DNA of 14,843 bases. It comes from an uncultured Bacillota bacterium (GTDB lineage Bacteria > Bacillota > Clostridia > Lachnospirales > Lachnospiraceae). Shown one piece after another: positions 7,965-14,843 of the stretch (its first letter is position 1; the number at the start of each line of letters is the position of its first letter). Made by a program: the position numbers and the translations under genes. The notes below the pieces were generated by a model. That model ran no database searches. It had not been told where the DNA came from and was given only the letters and a program-made list of their open reading frames with translations. The stretch is from positions 1 through 14,843 of the forward strand of contig CATWQE010000066.1 of the NCBI GenBank assembly GCA_958352855.1, given 5' to 3'.

Positions 7965-7993
7965 ATTTTATGACAGGAAGGTGAAAATGTCAA
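7965..7993 (-). promoter_or_regulatory. Promoter of the tyrA-aroA operon
   Basis: Read on the minus strand, a perfect TTGACA (7993-7988) is followed after exactly 17 bp by TAAAAT (7970-7965). Transcription should start near 7958, giving a leader of only about 40 nt. That is too short for a T-box or other large riboswitch, so control would be by a repressor or by ACT feedback on the enzyme. An imperfect dyad with arms TTC-ACAC and GTGT-AA around 7997-8016 lies just upstream of the -35. Confidence 0.72.
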
Positions 7994-8095
7994 TGATTCT
8001 ACACGTTAAAGTGTGAAAAATGTGTTATGTAACGGAAAAGAATTTAATGTGATAAAATAGTGAAATAAAAAACTTGTTTATTTTGAATAAAATAC

Positions 8096-8124
8096 TTGAA
8101 TTGTTGAAAGTTTTTTAGTAAAAT
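8096..8124 (+). promoter_or_regulatory. Promoter of the EF-G-like gene
   Basis: TTGAAT (8096-8101), 17 bp, then TAAAAT (8119-8124), about 32 nt before the start codon. A second reading, TTGTTG (8101-8106) with TATACA (8124-8129), also has a 17-bp spacer. The sequence just upstream (8040-8095) is very A+T-rich and includes the perfect 6-bp dyad TATTTT-GAAT-AAAATA at 8079-8094, which could be an UP-type element or an operator. Confidence 0.55.
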
Positions 8125-8155
8125 ATACACATACTAAATTTGGGAGGTATTACAT

Positions 8156-10243
8156 ATGGACGTTTTTAGAACCGACAGAATAAGAAATGTGGTCCTGCTC
8201 GGCCATGGCGGCGCCGGCAAAACAAGTCTGGTGGAGGCAATGGCTTATTTATCAGGTATTACAAACCGTTTAGGAAAAGTAACAGATGGTAACACAGTCA
8301 GTGATTATGATAAAGAGGAGATTAAGAGAAAATTCTCAATTACAACATCTGTAGTTCCGATTGAATGGGGCAAGGTGAAGATTAATGTATTGGATACACC
8401 TGGATATTTCGATTTCGTGGGCGAAGTAGAGGAAGCGGTTGCAGCAGCAGACGCCGCCATTATTGTAGTATCCGGTAAAGACGGAATTCAGGTAGGTACA
8501 CAGAAAGCCTGGGAATTATGTGAGAAATACAATCTTCCGCGTATGTTCTTTGTAACAGAAATGGATATTGATGACGTCAGCTATCGTAAGGTCGTGGAAG
8601 AGCTGACAGAACTCTATGGCAAGAAGATTGCGCCGCTCCACATGCCAATTCGTGAAGAGGGAAAATTCGTAGGATATGTCAACATTGTAAAACAGGCCGG
8701 CAGAAGATATATTGAGCGTGGACAGAAGAAGGAATGTCCGGTACCGGAATATCTTCAGGAATATTTAGAGCAGTATCATGAAACCCTGATGGAATCTGTT
8801 GCTGAAATCAGCGAAGAATTTATGGACCGCTACTTTGCAGGGGAAGCCTTCTCTGTGGCAGAGGTATCAGCAGCATTGAAAATGAACATTTCAGACGGAA
8901 GCATTGTTCCTGTATGCATGGGCTCTACCATTAATATTCAGGGTGTTGCAAACCTTCTGGATGATATCTGTGGCTATTTCCCAAGCCCGGATCAGAAAAC
9001 CTGCGCTGGTATGAACATGAAAACCAATGAGATTTACCAGGCGAATTATGACTTTACAAAAGCAAAATCCGCTTATGTATTTAAGACGATTGTGGACCCG
9101 TTCCTTGGCAAATATTCCTTGATTAAGGTTTGCTCCGGTGTTATTAAAGGAGACGATACCCTGTACAATACTGGAAAAGAAACCGAAGAAAAATTAAATA
9201 AACTGTATGTTCTGGAAGGCTCCAAACCAATCGAAGTAGCGGAACTCCATGCGGGAGATATTGGTGCCATTGCCAAATTAGGTACCGTTACTACCGGAGA
9301 TACACTTTCCACCAAGAATACCCCTCTTTTGTTTGGAAAAACAGAGTTCTCAGTGCCATATACTTATAAACGTTATAAAACTGTGAACAAAGGTGACGAC
9401 GATAAGGTTTCCCAGGCATTATCAAAGATGATGCAGGAAGATGTTACCTTAAAGGTAGTAAACGATGCGCAGAACCGTCAGACTCTGCTGTACGGTATTG
9501 GCGAGCAGCATCTTGATATTGTTGTGAGCAAATTAAAAGAACGTTATAAAGTGGATGTAGTGCTTTCTGAACCAAAGGTTCCGTTTAAAGAAACCATCCG
9601 CAAGAAATCAGATGTAGAATACAAGTACAAAAAACAGTCCGGAGGACATGGACAGTATGGTCATGTTAAGATGACCTTTGAGCCTTCCGGCGATTTAGAT
9701 ACCCCTTATGTATTTGAACAGGTTGTTGTTGGCGGCGCTGTGCCGAAAAACTACTTCCCGGCAGTAGAAAAAGGTGTTCAGGAATCCGTAGTAAAAGGCC
9801 CTCTGGCTGCTTATCCGGTTGTAGGTGTTAAAGCTGTTTTATATGATGGTTCCTACCATCCGGTAGACTCCTCTGAAATGGCATTTAAGACTGCCGCTAT
9901 TCAGGCATTTAAGAAGGGATTTATGGAAGCCTCCCCTGTACTTTTAGAGCCTATTGTTTCTATGAAAGTCAGTGTTCCGGACAAATATACCGGTGATGTT
10001 ATGGGAGATCTGAATAAGAGAAGAGGTCGTGTCCTTGGTATGAATCCAGATACAGACCGCAAAGGAAATACCGTAATCGAAGCAGATGTACCAATGCTGT
10101 CAATTTATGGATATTCCACAGACCTTCGTTCCATGACAGGGGGAAGCGGTAACTTCTCCTATGAATTTGCCCGTTATGAACAGGCGCCTTCTGATATTCA
10201 GGAGAAAGAAATCGCAGCCCGGGCAAATGCAGAAGAAGATTAA
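8156..10243 (+). CDS. Elongation factor G-like GTPase (auxiliary EF-G paralogue)
   Basis: A 695-residue protein with the full EF-G domain order: G domain (about 1-280), domain II (about 300-390), domains III-V (about 400-690). P-loop GHGGAGKT is at 16-23 and switch I TT at 63-64. The G3 motif reads DTPGYFDF (80-87), with Tyr84 where translocating EF-G has the catalytic His. The G4 motif reads TEMD (134-137) instead of NKMD. Tyr at the G3 His is known in EF-G2/FusA2-type paralogues. The G4 change would weaken the standard guanine contact. Domain IV/V signatures (GQYGHVKM, RRGRVLGM, RSMTGGSGNFSYEF) are kept. The usual fusA neighbours (rpsL, rpsG, tuf) are absent and the gene is monocistronic, so this is an accessory factor rather than the main EF-G. 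GGGAGG (8142-8147), 8 nt before the ATG, supports the start. Cellular role unknown. Confidence 0.88.
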   Translation: MDVFRTDRIRNVVLLGHGGAGKTSLVEAMAYLSGITNRLGKVTDGNTVSDYDKEEIKRKFSITTSVVPIEWGKVKINVLDTPGYFDFVGEVEEAVAAADAAIIVVSGKDGIQVGTQKAWELCEKYNLPRMFFVTEMDIDDVSYRKVVEELTELYGKKIAPLHMPIREEGKFVGYVNIVKQAGRRYIERGQKKECPVPEYLQEYLEQYHETLMESVAEISEEFMDRYFAGEAFSVAEVSAALKMNISDGSIVPVCMGSTINIQGVANLLDDICGYFPSPDQKTCAGMNMKTNEIYQANYDFTKAKSAYVFKTIVDPFLGKYSLIKVCSGVIKGDDTLYNTGKETEEKLNKLYVLEGSKPIEVAELHAGDIGAIAKLGTVTTGDTLSTKNTPLLFGKTEFSVPYTYKRYKTVNKGDDDKVSQALSKMMQEDVTLKVVNDAQNRQTLLYGIGEQHLDIVVSKLKERYKVDVVLSEPKVPFKETIRKKSDVEYKYKKQSGGHGQYGHVKMTFEPSGDLDTPYVFEQVVVGGAVPKNYFPAVEKGVQESVVKGPLAAYPVVGVKAVLYDGSYHPVDSSEMAFKTAAIQAFKKGFMEASPVLLEPIVSMKVSVPDKYTGDVMGDLNKRRGRVLGMNPDTDRKGNTVIEADVPMLSIYGYSTDLRSMTGGSGNFSYEFARYEQAPSDIQEKEIAARANAEED

Positions 10244-10263
10244 AAAACAATATTGAAACGTAT

Positions 10264-10317
10264 AAGAGGAAAGTCTGAACAGAGAACTCTGGGAGGGTTT
10301 TCCTCTTTTCTTTTTTT
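10264..10317 (+). terminator. Rho-independent terminator of the EF-G-like gene
   Basis: AAGAGGAAA (10264-10272) pairs with TTTCCTCTT (10299-10307), a 9-bp stem followed by a T-rich run (10308-10317, one C). The loop contains a nested CAGAG-AA-CTCTG hairpin (10280-10291). It starts 20 nt after the stop codon and isolates the gene from the membrane protein gene downstream. Confidence 0.82.
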
Positions 10318-10369
10318 AGATTTTTTAACGAAGAAAATTGTGAAATTTCTGTGTCCAAAGTGTATTTGC

Positions 10370-10398
10370 TTGCTGTATGCTTTGGGAAGTGCTACAAT
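10370..10398 (+). promoter_or_regulatory. Promoter of the 569-residue membrane protein gene
   Basis: TTGCTG (10370-10375), 17-bp spacer, TACAAT (10393-10398). The transcript would start near 10405 with a leader of roughly 40 nt. It lies downstream of the preceding terminator, so the membrane protein gene has its own start site. Confidence 0.55.
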
Positions 10399-10447
10399 GA
10401 GCAGAACAAGCGAAATAGAAGTGCTTGAGAAAGGTTAGGTACAGAGT

Positions 10448-12157
10448 ATGAAAAAGAAACTTGGAGCAGGGCTTCTGGTATTGGTTCTGGCGTTTCTCTA
10501 CTATTATGTAACGCTTCCGGCAATCAATATCCATGAAAGCGGCTTTTGGTTCTTCCTGGCTGCAGTAGTGGCAGTGATTTTGCTTCTTTATGCAGTGAAG
10601 AAACGAATTCGAAGTGTGTACGAGTTTAAGAGCAACAAGGTGTTAAAGGGCGGTGTGTTTGTGATACTGGCCATTGGTGTTGTATATGCTGTAGGAGCGC
10701 TTTTGTCTTCTCCTATTGTGAATGCCAACAAGTATCAGAAGCTGGTAGAACCGGAAGAGAGAAATTTTACAGAGGATATCAAAGAAATCAGTTATGACCA
10801 GATTCCTCTTTTGGACAAAGAGTCTGCAAGTTTGTTAGGCGACAGGAAAATGGGAAGTATGGTGGACCTGGTTTCGCAGTTTGAAGTCAGCAGTTTGTAT
10901 TCCCAGATTAATTATAAGGGACAGCCTTATCGTGTAACCCCTCTGGAATATGCCAGCGCTATTAAATGGCTCACCAACCAGAAAGAGGGAATCCCCGCTT
11001 ACATTTTAATTGACATGGCAACGCAGAACACAGAGCTGGTGCAGTTGGATGAAGGAATCAAGTATTCAGAATCCGAATATTTTAACCGGAATATTTACCG
11101 TCATCTGCGTTTTAAATATCCAACCTATATGTTTGACCAATTAAGCTTTGAAATTGATGATGAGGGCACACCATACTGGATTTGTCCGGTAAAGAAATTT
11201 AATATTGGATTATTCGGCGGACAGACCATTGGGCGTGTAGTTCTTTGTAACGCGCAGACTGGTGAGACAAAGGATTACAAAATCGAAGATTGCCCTCAGT
11301 GGGTGGATCGGGCATATCCGGCGGATTTGCTCACACAGCTTTATAATTATCATGGAATGCTGAAAAACGGATTTTTCAACAGTGTTTTAGGACAAAAAGG
11401 CTGTCTCCAGACCACAGATGGTTTTAACTATCTGGCTTTGGAGGATGATGTCTGGGTATATACAGGTGTCACCTCTGTAAGTGGTGATAAATCCAATCTG
11501 GGATTTGTGCTGATGAATCAGAGAACCATGGAAACCAGGTATTATGCCTGCGATGGCGCCCAGGAACGTTCCGCCATGGCATCTGCAGAAGGGCAGGTAC
11601 AGAACCTGAAATATGAGGCGGCATTCCCATTACTGTTAAATATTTCTGACCAGCCAACCTATTTTATGGCGTTAAAGGACGGTGCAGGTCTGGTTAAAAA
11701 ATATGCTATGGTAAATGTACAGAAATATCAGACTGTTGCCATTGGAGACAGTGTGGCAGAGTGCGAGAAGAACTATGAAAAGCTTTTGTCTGAGAATGGC
11801 ATTGCTTCTGACGGAACTTCTACGGGAGAAAGTAATACAGTAACCGGTACAATCAAACGTATGGCTCAGGCGGTCATTGAAGGAAATTCCCATTTCTACA
11901 TTACGCTGGAACCGGAGACACAGAAGATTACAGGTCCTGACCAGGGAAATATTACGCAGGAGCAGACCTTGATTTTTGATGTGTCTATTACTTCCTTCCC
12001 GGAAATCATAGGCTTTAACGAAGGCGATACGCTGACCATGGAATTTAAGCTGGGACAGCCTGTATGTCAGGTTATTACCCTGGAAGGCCAGGAAGCGGCA
12101 GATGCAGAAGAAAGCCAGACGCCGGAAGAGGAGCAGCCCACAGATACGGAAGAATAA
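10448..12157 (+). CDS. Membrane-anchored protein of unknown function, three N-terminal TM segments
   Basis: I do not recognise a named family with confidence. The 569-residue protein begins with MKKK and has three hydrophobic segments (about 5-24, 33-50 and 68-90). A basic loop (51-67, KKRIRS and KSNK) after the second predicts N-terminus inside and residues 91-569 outside the membrane. The outer part is soluble and mixed in character, with many Tyr and Trp and no evident catalytic motif. Residues about 464-547 (from VTGTIKRM to QVITLEG) look like a beta-rich module, possibly OB-like, which is only a guess. The tail (about 548-569) is very acidic, with nine Glu and three Asp in 22 residues. 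The ATG at 10448 has TAGG 8 nt upstream. It stands alone between two terminated or promoted units. A cell-envelope or signalling role is possible but unproven. Confidence 0.8.
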   Translation: MKKKLGAGLLVLVLAFLYYYVTLPAINIHESGFWFFLAAVVAVILLLYAVKKRIRSVYEFKSNKVLKGGVFVILAIGVVYAVGALLSSPIVNANKYQKLVEPEERNFTEDIKEISYDQIPLLDKESASLLGDRKMGSMVDLVSQFEVSSLYSQINYKGQPYRVTPLEYASAIKWLTNQKEGIPAYILIDMATQNTELVQLDEGIKYSESEYFNRNIYRHLRFKYPTYMFDQLSFEIDDEGTPYWICPVKKFNIGLFGGQTIGRVVLCNAQTGETKDYKIEDCPQWVDRAYPADLLTQLYNYHGMLKNGFFNSVLGQKGCLQTTDGFNYLALEDDVWVYTGVTSVSGDKSNLGFVLMNQRTMETRYYACDGAQERSAMASAEGQVQNLKYEAAFPLLLNISDQPTYFMALKDGAGLVKKYAMVNVQKYQTVAIGDSVAECEKNYEKLLSENGIASDGTSTGESNTVTGTIKRMAQAVIEGNSHFYITLEPETQKITGPDQGNITQEQTLIFDVSITSFPEIIGFNEGDTLTMEFKLGQPVCQVITLEGQEAADAEESQTPEEEQPTDTEE

Positions 12158-12163
12158 ATACAG

Positions 12164-12192
12164 AACAGGGGTTGACAAAATCAGCCCCTGTT
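12164..12192. repeat. 12-bp inverted repeat enclosing the leuS -35 box
   Basis: AACAGGGGTTGA (12164-12175) and TCAGCCCCTGTT (12181-12192) form a 12-bp stem (one G-T pair) with loop CAAAA. It starts 6 nt after the stop of the membrane protein gene. No T-run follows on either strand, so it is not a standard intrinsic terminator. The -35 hexamer TTGACA lies in its left arm and loop. Confidence 0.75.
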
Positions 12193-12200
12193 AGTAAAAT
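12172..12200 (+). promoter_or_regulatory. Promoter of the leuS T-box transcript
   Basis: Perfect TTGACA (12172-12177), 17-bp spacer, TAAAAT (12195-12200). Transcription should start near 12207, giving a leader of about 300 nt that holds the T-box. The same hexamer pair with the same spacing drives tyrA. Confidence 0.75.
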
Positions 12201-12214
12201 GTGTAATAGCTTCA

Positions 12215-12475
12215 TAGAAAAAGACGCAGAAGAGGAAGAGTAGGAAAATTGAAATCTACAGAGAGCTGTCGGCAGGTGCGAGACAGAGAGGGAGATTTTT
12301 TGAACTGGCCTTGGAGTTTCCAGAGCGAAATTATAGTAGTTTTGGACGGGAAATCCCGTTATAGATTCAATAAGTGCATCTGATTATCAATTTGTTGATA
12401 GAAAAATCAGATGAATTAGAGTGGTACCACGAAAGTTAGTCCTTCGTCTCTAAATTTGAGAAGAAGGGCTTTTTT
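12215..12475 (+). promoter_or_regulatory. T-box leader responding to uncharged tRNA-Leu (CUG specifier)
   Basis: Stem I shows the AGTA bulge (GAAGAGTAGG, about 12232-12243) and the distal consensus AGAGAGC...GG..GGTG from about 12266. The specifier is CTG at 12305-12307 in the context GAA-CTG-GCC, a leucine codon. ACGGGAAATCCCGT (about 12346-12360) forms stem III. The antiterminator pairs TTAGAG (12416-12421) with CTCTAA (12448-12453) and ACGAA (12429-12433) with TTCGT (12443-12447), around the bulge TGGTACC (12422-12428). Its UGGU is complementary to the ACCA end of tRNA-Leu. An extra hairpin, CATCTGATT (12377-12385) with AATCAGATG (12405-12413), stands between stem III and the antiterminator. 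Uncharged tRNA-Leu would stabilise the antiterminator and allow leuS expression. The leader fills the 351-bp gap before leuS. Confidence 0.92.
12438..12475 (+). terminator. T-box-controlled attenuator of leuS
   Basis: AGTCCTTC-G-TCTC (12438-12450) pairs with GAGA-A-GAAGGGCT (12458-12470) around the loop TAAATTT, with one G/A mismatch, followed by a T-run (12470-12475). Its left arm includes TTCGT and CTC, which are also needed for the antiterminator, so the two folds exclude each other. It ends 33 nt before the leuS start codon. Confidence 0.9.
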
Positions 12476-12508
12476 ATTTCATTTATTAAAAATCAGGAGG
12501 AACAAATC

Positions 12509-14843
12509 ATGTCTGTACCTTATAATCACAAAGCCATTGAGAAAAAATGGCAGAAAATCTGGGATGACAATCAGGCATTTGCTGCAACCAACGATTACAG
12601 CAAACCGAAATATTACGCATTGGTGGAATTTCCTTATCCGTCAGGACAGGGACTTCATGTAGGACATCCAAGACCGTACACAGCGCTGGATATTGTAGCC
12701 AGAAAAAGAAGAATGCAGGGCTATAATGTATTATATCCAATGGGATGGGACGCTTTTGGCCTTCCTACAGAAAATTATGCAATCAAAAACAAAATTCATC
12801 CGAAAATCGTTACAGCCAACAATGTGGCAAGATTCAAAGAACAGTTAAAATCCCTTGGCTATTCCTTTGACTGGGACAGAGAAGTGAATACCACAGACCC
12901 GGAATACTACAAATGGACTCAGTGGATTTTCCTGAAATTGTTCAAAGCAGGACTTGCCTATAAGAGCGAAATGCCAATTAACTGGTGTACTTCCTGTAAA
13001 GTAGGACTTGCAAACGAGGAAGTTGTAAACGGTGTATGTGAACGCTGCGGCGCTCCGGTTGTCCGCAAGGTCAAGAGCCAGTGGATGCTGAAAATCACAG
13101 AATATGCAGATAAACTTCTGGAAGGACTCAATGATGTGGATTACATTGAGCGCGTAAAAGTTTCCCAGAAAAACTGGATTGGAAAAAGCCAGGGCGCTGA
13201 GGTAGACTTTGCCCTTGCAGGAAAAGAAGACAAATTAAGAGTATACACCACCAGACCAGATACTTTATTCGGGGCTACTTACATGGTTGTTTCACCGGAA
13301 CATCCAATGTTAGAAAAATACAAAGACGAAATCAAAAATATGGAAGCTATTCGCGCGTACCAGGAACAGGCTGCCAGAAAATCTGATTTCGAGCGTTCTG
13401 AACTGGCAAAAGACAAAACAGGTGTACAGATTGAAGGGCTTTGTGCAGTAAACCCGGTAAACGGAAAAGAAATTCCAATCTGGGTATCTGATTATGTACT
13501 TATGAGCTACGGAACAGGCGCGATTATGGCAGTTCCGGCCCATGACACCCGCGACTGGGAATTTGCGAAAAAATTCAATCTTCCGATTATTGAAGTTGTT
13601 GCAGGAGGCGAAAACGTACAGGAAGAAGCCTTCACAGATGTGGCAACTGGAAAAATGATTAATTCAGGCTTCCTGGACGGAATGGAAGTAGCGGAGGCCA
13701 AGAAAGCCATTATTGCATGGCTGGAAGAAAAGAACCTGGGAACAGGCAAAACCAACTTCAAGTTAAGAGACTGGGTATTCTCCCGTCAGCGTTACTGGGG
13801 TGAGCCCATTCCGATTGTACACTGCGACAAGTGTGGCTATGTAGCATTGCCGGAAAGCGAACTTCCTCTGGAACTTCCGGAAGTAGACAGCTATATGCCT
13901 ACCGATAATGGAGAATCTCCACTGGCAGCCATGACAGACTGGGTAAATACCACATGTCCATGCTGTGGCGGTCCTGCAAAACGTGAAACAGACACCATGC
14001 CTCAGTGGGCTGGTTCCTCCTGGTATTTCCTGCGTTATACAGATCCACACAACACAGAAGCACTGGCAAGTCCGGAAGCATTGAAATACTGGCTGCCGGT
14101 TGACTGGTACAATGGTGGAATGGAGCATACAACCCTTCACTTACTGTATTCCAGATTCTGGCATAAATTCCTGTATGACAATCAGGCGGTGCCTTGTCCG
14201 GAGCCATATCAGAAACGTACTTCTCATGGTATGATTCTGGGGGAAAACGGTGAGAAAATGTCCAAATCACGTGGAAACGTAGTAAATCCAGATGACATTG
14301 TCAACGATTATGGCGCAGATACTCTGCGTACTTATGAAATGTTTATTGGAGCCTTTGATTTAAGTGCTTCCTGGTCTGAAAATGGTGTAAAAGGATGCCG
14401 CCGTTTCCTGGAACGTGTATGGAAGCTTCAGGATATTCTGGTAGATGGTGACGAATACACCAAAGACTTCGAAACCAAGATGCACCAGACCATTAAGAAA
14501 GTAAGCAATGACTTTGAAAATCTGAAATACAACACAGCCATTGCGGCTTTAATGGCATTACTTAATGATTTTGCAAAAAAAGGCAGCATTACCAGAAAAG
14601 AATATGAGACTTTCCTGGTACTTTTAAATCCGGTAGCGCCTCATATTACAGAAGAAATCTGGAATACCTGCGGCTACGAAGGTTATGTTTACAATCATGC
14701 ATGGCCGGAATACGATGAAGCCAAAACCGTAGAAAATACCATTGAAATGGCAGTTCAGATTAATGGTAAAACCAGAGGCGTAGTGGCACTGCCAGTAGAT
14801 GTGGACAAAGAGACCGCCATTGCAAAAGCAAAAGAAGTAGTGG
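12509..14843 (+). CDS. leuS: Leucyl-tRNA synthetase, N-terminal 778 residues (3' end outside window)
   Basis: Class I aminoacyl-tRNA synthetase that attaches leucine to tRNA-Leu in the cytosol. The frame is open from the ATG at 12509 to the window end with no stop. The HIGH box is HVGH (50-53) in SGQGLHVGHPR and the KMSKS loop is intact at 583-587. Two Cys pairs in the region after the Rossmann half (CTSC and CERC) suggest a zinc site, and further cysteines occur later (CDKC and CPCC). The CP1 editing domain keeps the threonine-rich TTRPDTLFG from 247 and GTGAIMAVPAHDTRD with D346/D349, so post-transfer editing should work. AGGAGG (12495-12500), 8 nt upstream, supports the start. Expression is set by the T-box leader. 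The missing part should be the end of the anticodon-binding and C-terminal region. Confidence 0.97.
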   Translation, partial: MSVPYNHKAIEKKWQKIWDDNQAFAATNDYSKPKYYALVEFPYPSGQGLHVGHPRPYTALDIVARKRRMQGYNVLYPMGWDAFGLPTENYAIKNKIHPKIVTANNVARFKEQLKSLGYSFDWDREVNTTDPEYYKWTQWIFLKLFKAGLAYKSEMPINWCTSCKVGLANEEVVNGVCERCGAPVVRKVKSQWMLKITEYADKLLEGLNDVDYIERVKVSQKNWIGKSQGAEVDFALAGKEDKLRVYTTRPDTLFGATYMVVSPEHPMLEKYKDEIKNMEAIRAYQEQAARKSDFERSELAKDKTGVQIEGLCAVNPVNGKEIPIWVSDYVLMSYGTGAIMAVPAHDTRDWEFAKKFNLPIIEVVAGGENVQEEAFTDVATGKMINSGFLDGMEVAEAKKAIIAWLEEKNLGTGKTNFKLRDWVFSRQRYWGEPIPIVHCDKCGYVALPESELPLELPEVDSYMPTDNGESPLAAMTDWVNTTCPCCGGPAKRETDTMPQWAGSSWYFLRYTDPHNTEALASPEALKYWLPVDWYNGGMEHTTLHLLYSRFWHKFLYDNQAVPCPEPYQKRTSHGMILGENGEKMSKSRGNVVNPDDIVNDYGADTLRTYEMFIGAFDLSASWSENGVKGCRRFLERVWKLQDILVDGDEYTKDFETKMHQTIKKVSNDFENLKYNTAIAALMALLNDFAKKGSITRKEYETFLVLLNPVAPHITEEIWNTCGYEGYVYNHAWPEYDEAKTVENTIEMAVQINGKTRGVVALPVDVDKETAIAKAKEVV

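Noticed and set aside
7917..8155. T-box or riboswitch in front of tyrA
   Set aside because: The consensus promoter at 7965-7993 leaves only about 40 nt of leader, and no T-box sequence such as GGTGGNACC is present on that strand.
8156..10243. Ribosomal protection protein of the Tet(M) type
   Set aside because: The P-loop context GHGGAGKT, the DTPGY motif, the 695-residue length and the C-terminal MTGGSGNFSYEF region fit EF-G paralogues better than Tet(M)-like proteins, which normally have GHVDAGKTT and are shorter.
10253..10438. 61-codon reading frame between the EF-G-like gene and the membrane protein gene
   Set aside because: It runs through the terminator hairpin and the next promoter, has no Shine-Dalgarno, and its product has no recognisable features.
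11672..12178. 168-codon minus-strand reading frame antisense to the membrane protein gene
   Set aside because: Composition is that of an antisense shadow and there is no ribosome binding site. The plus-strand gene in the same place has good start signals and ordered membrane segments.
13763..14270. Minus-strand reading frames of 123-125 codons inside leuS
   Set aside because: They are antisense to conserved leuS sequence and have no start signals.
1..14843. Mobile element, phage or CRISPR content
   Set aside because: No transposase, integrase, terminal inverted repeats or spaced direct repeats are visible; the genes are core metabolism, translation and a typical resistance-sensing module with uniform codon style.

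Overview
The window looks like chromosome of a low-to-moderate GC Gram-positive bacterium of the class Clostridia, probably family Lachnospiraceae. The evidence is strong AGGAGG-type ribosome binding sites, TTGACA/TAAAAT promoters with 17-bp spacers, a T-box leader before leuS, a BceRS-BceAB-type sensing and transport module, and an auxiliary EF-G paralogue. The placement is inferred from gene style, not from a marker gene. I see no tRNA or rRNA genes, mobile elements or CRISPR arrays.

Region 1 (1-5554, + strand) is a peptide-antibiotic sensing and detoxification locus. It holds the C-terminal part of a HAMP-type histidine kinase, a BceR-like response regulator, a second short 'intramembrane-sensing' BceS-like kinase, an ABC ATPase (BceA-like) and a 10-TM permease with a large extracellular domain (BceB-like). 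Two different kinases flank one regulator, and both junctions overlap. The 111-bp gap before the ATPase carries three ATGTCA direct repeats, a hairpin and a TATAAT box with no good -35. This is what a promoter activated by the regulator would look like.

Region 2 (5521-7916, - strand) is a two-gene aromatic amino acid operon: prephenate dehydrogenase with an ACT domain (tyrA), then class II EPSP synthase (aroA). It has a textbook promoter at 7965-7993. The 3' end of aroA overlaps the 3' end of the permease gene tail to tail by 34 bp, with no visible terminator on either strand.

Region 3 (8096-10317, + strand) is a single-gene unit with its own promoter and terminator. It encodes an EF-G-like GTPase in which two nucleotide-binding motifs are altered (DTPGY instead of DTPGH, TEMD instead of NKMD).

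Region 4 (10370-12157, + strand) is a promoter and a 569-residue membrane-anchored protein of unknown function, with three N-terminal membrane segments and a large, probably extracellular, C-terminal part.

Region 5 (12164-14843, + strand) is a leuS transcription unit: a promoter whose -35 box lies inside a 12-bp inverted repeat, a tRNA-Leu-responsive T-box leader with a CUG specifier, an attenuator, and the first 778 codons of leucyl-tRNA synthetase, cut by the window end.
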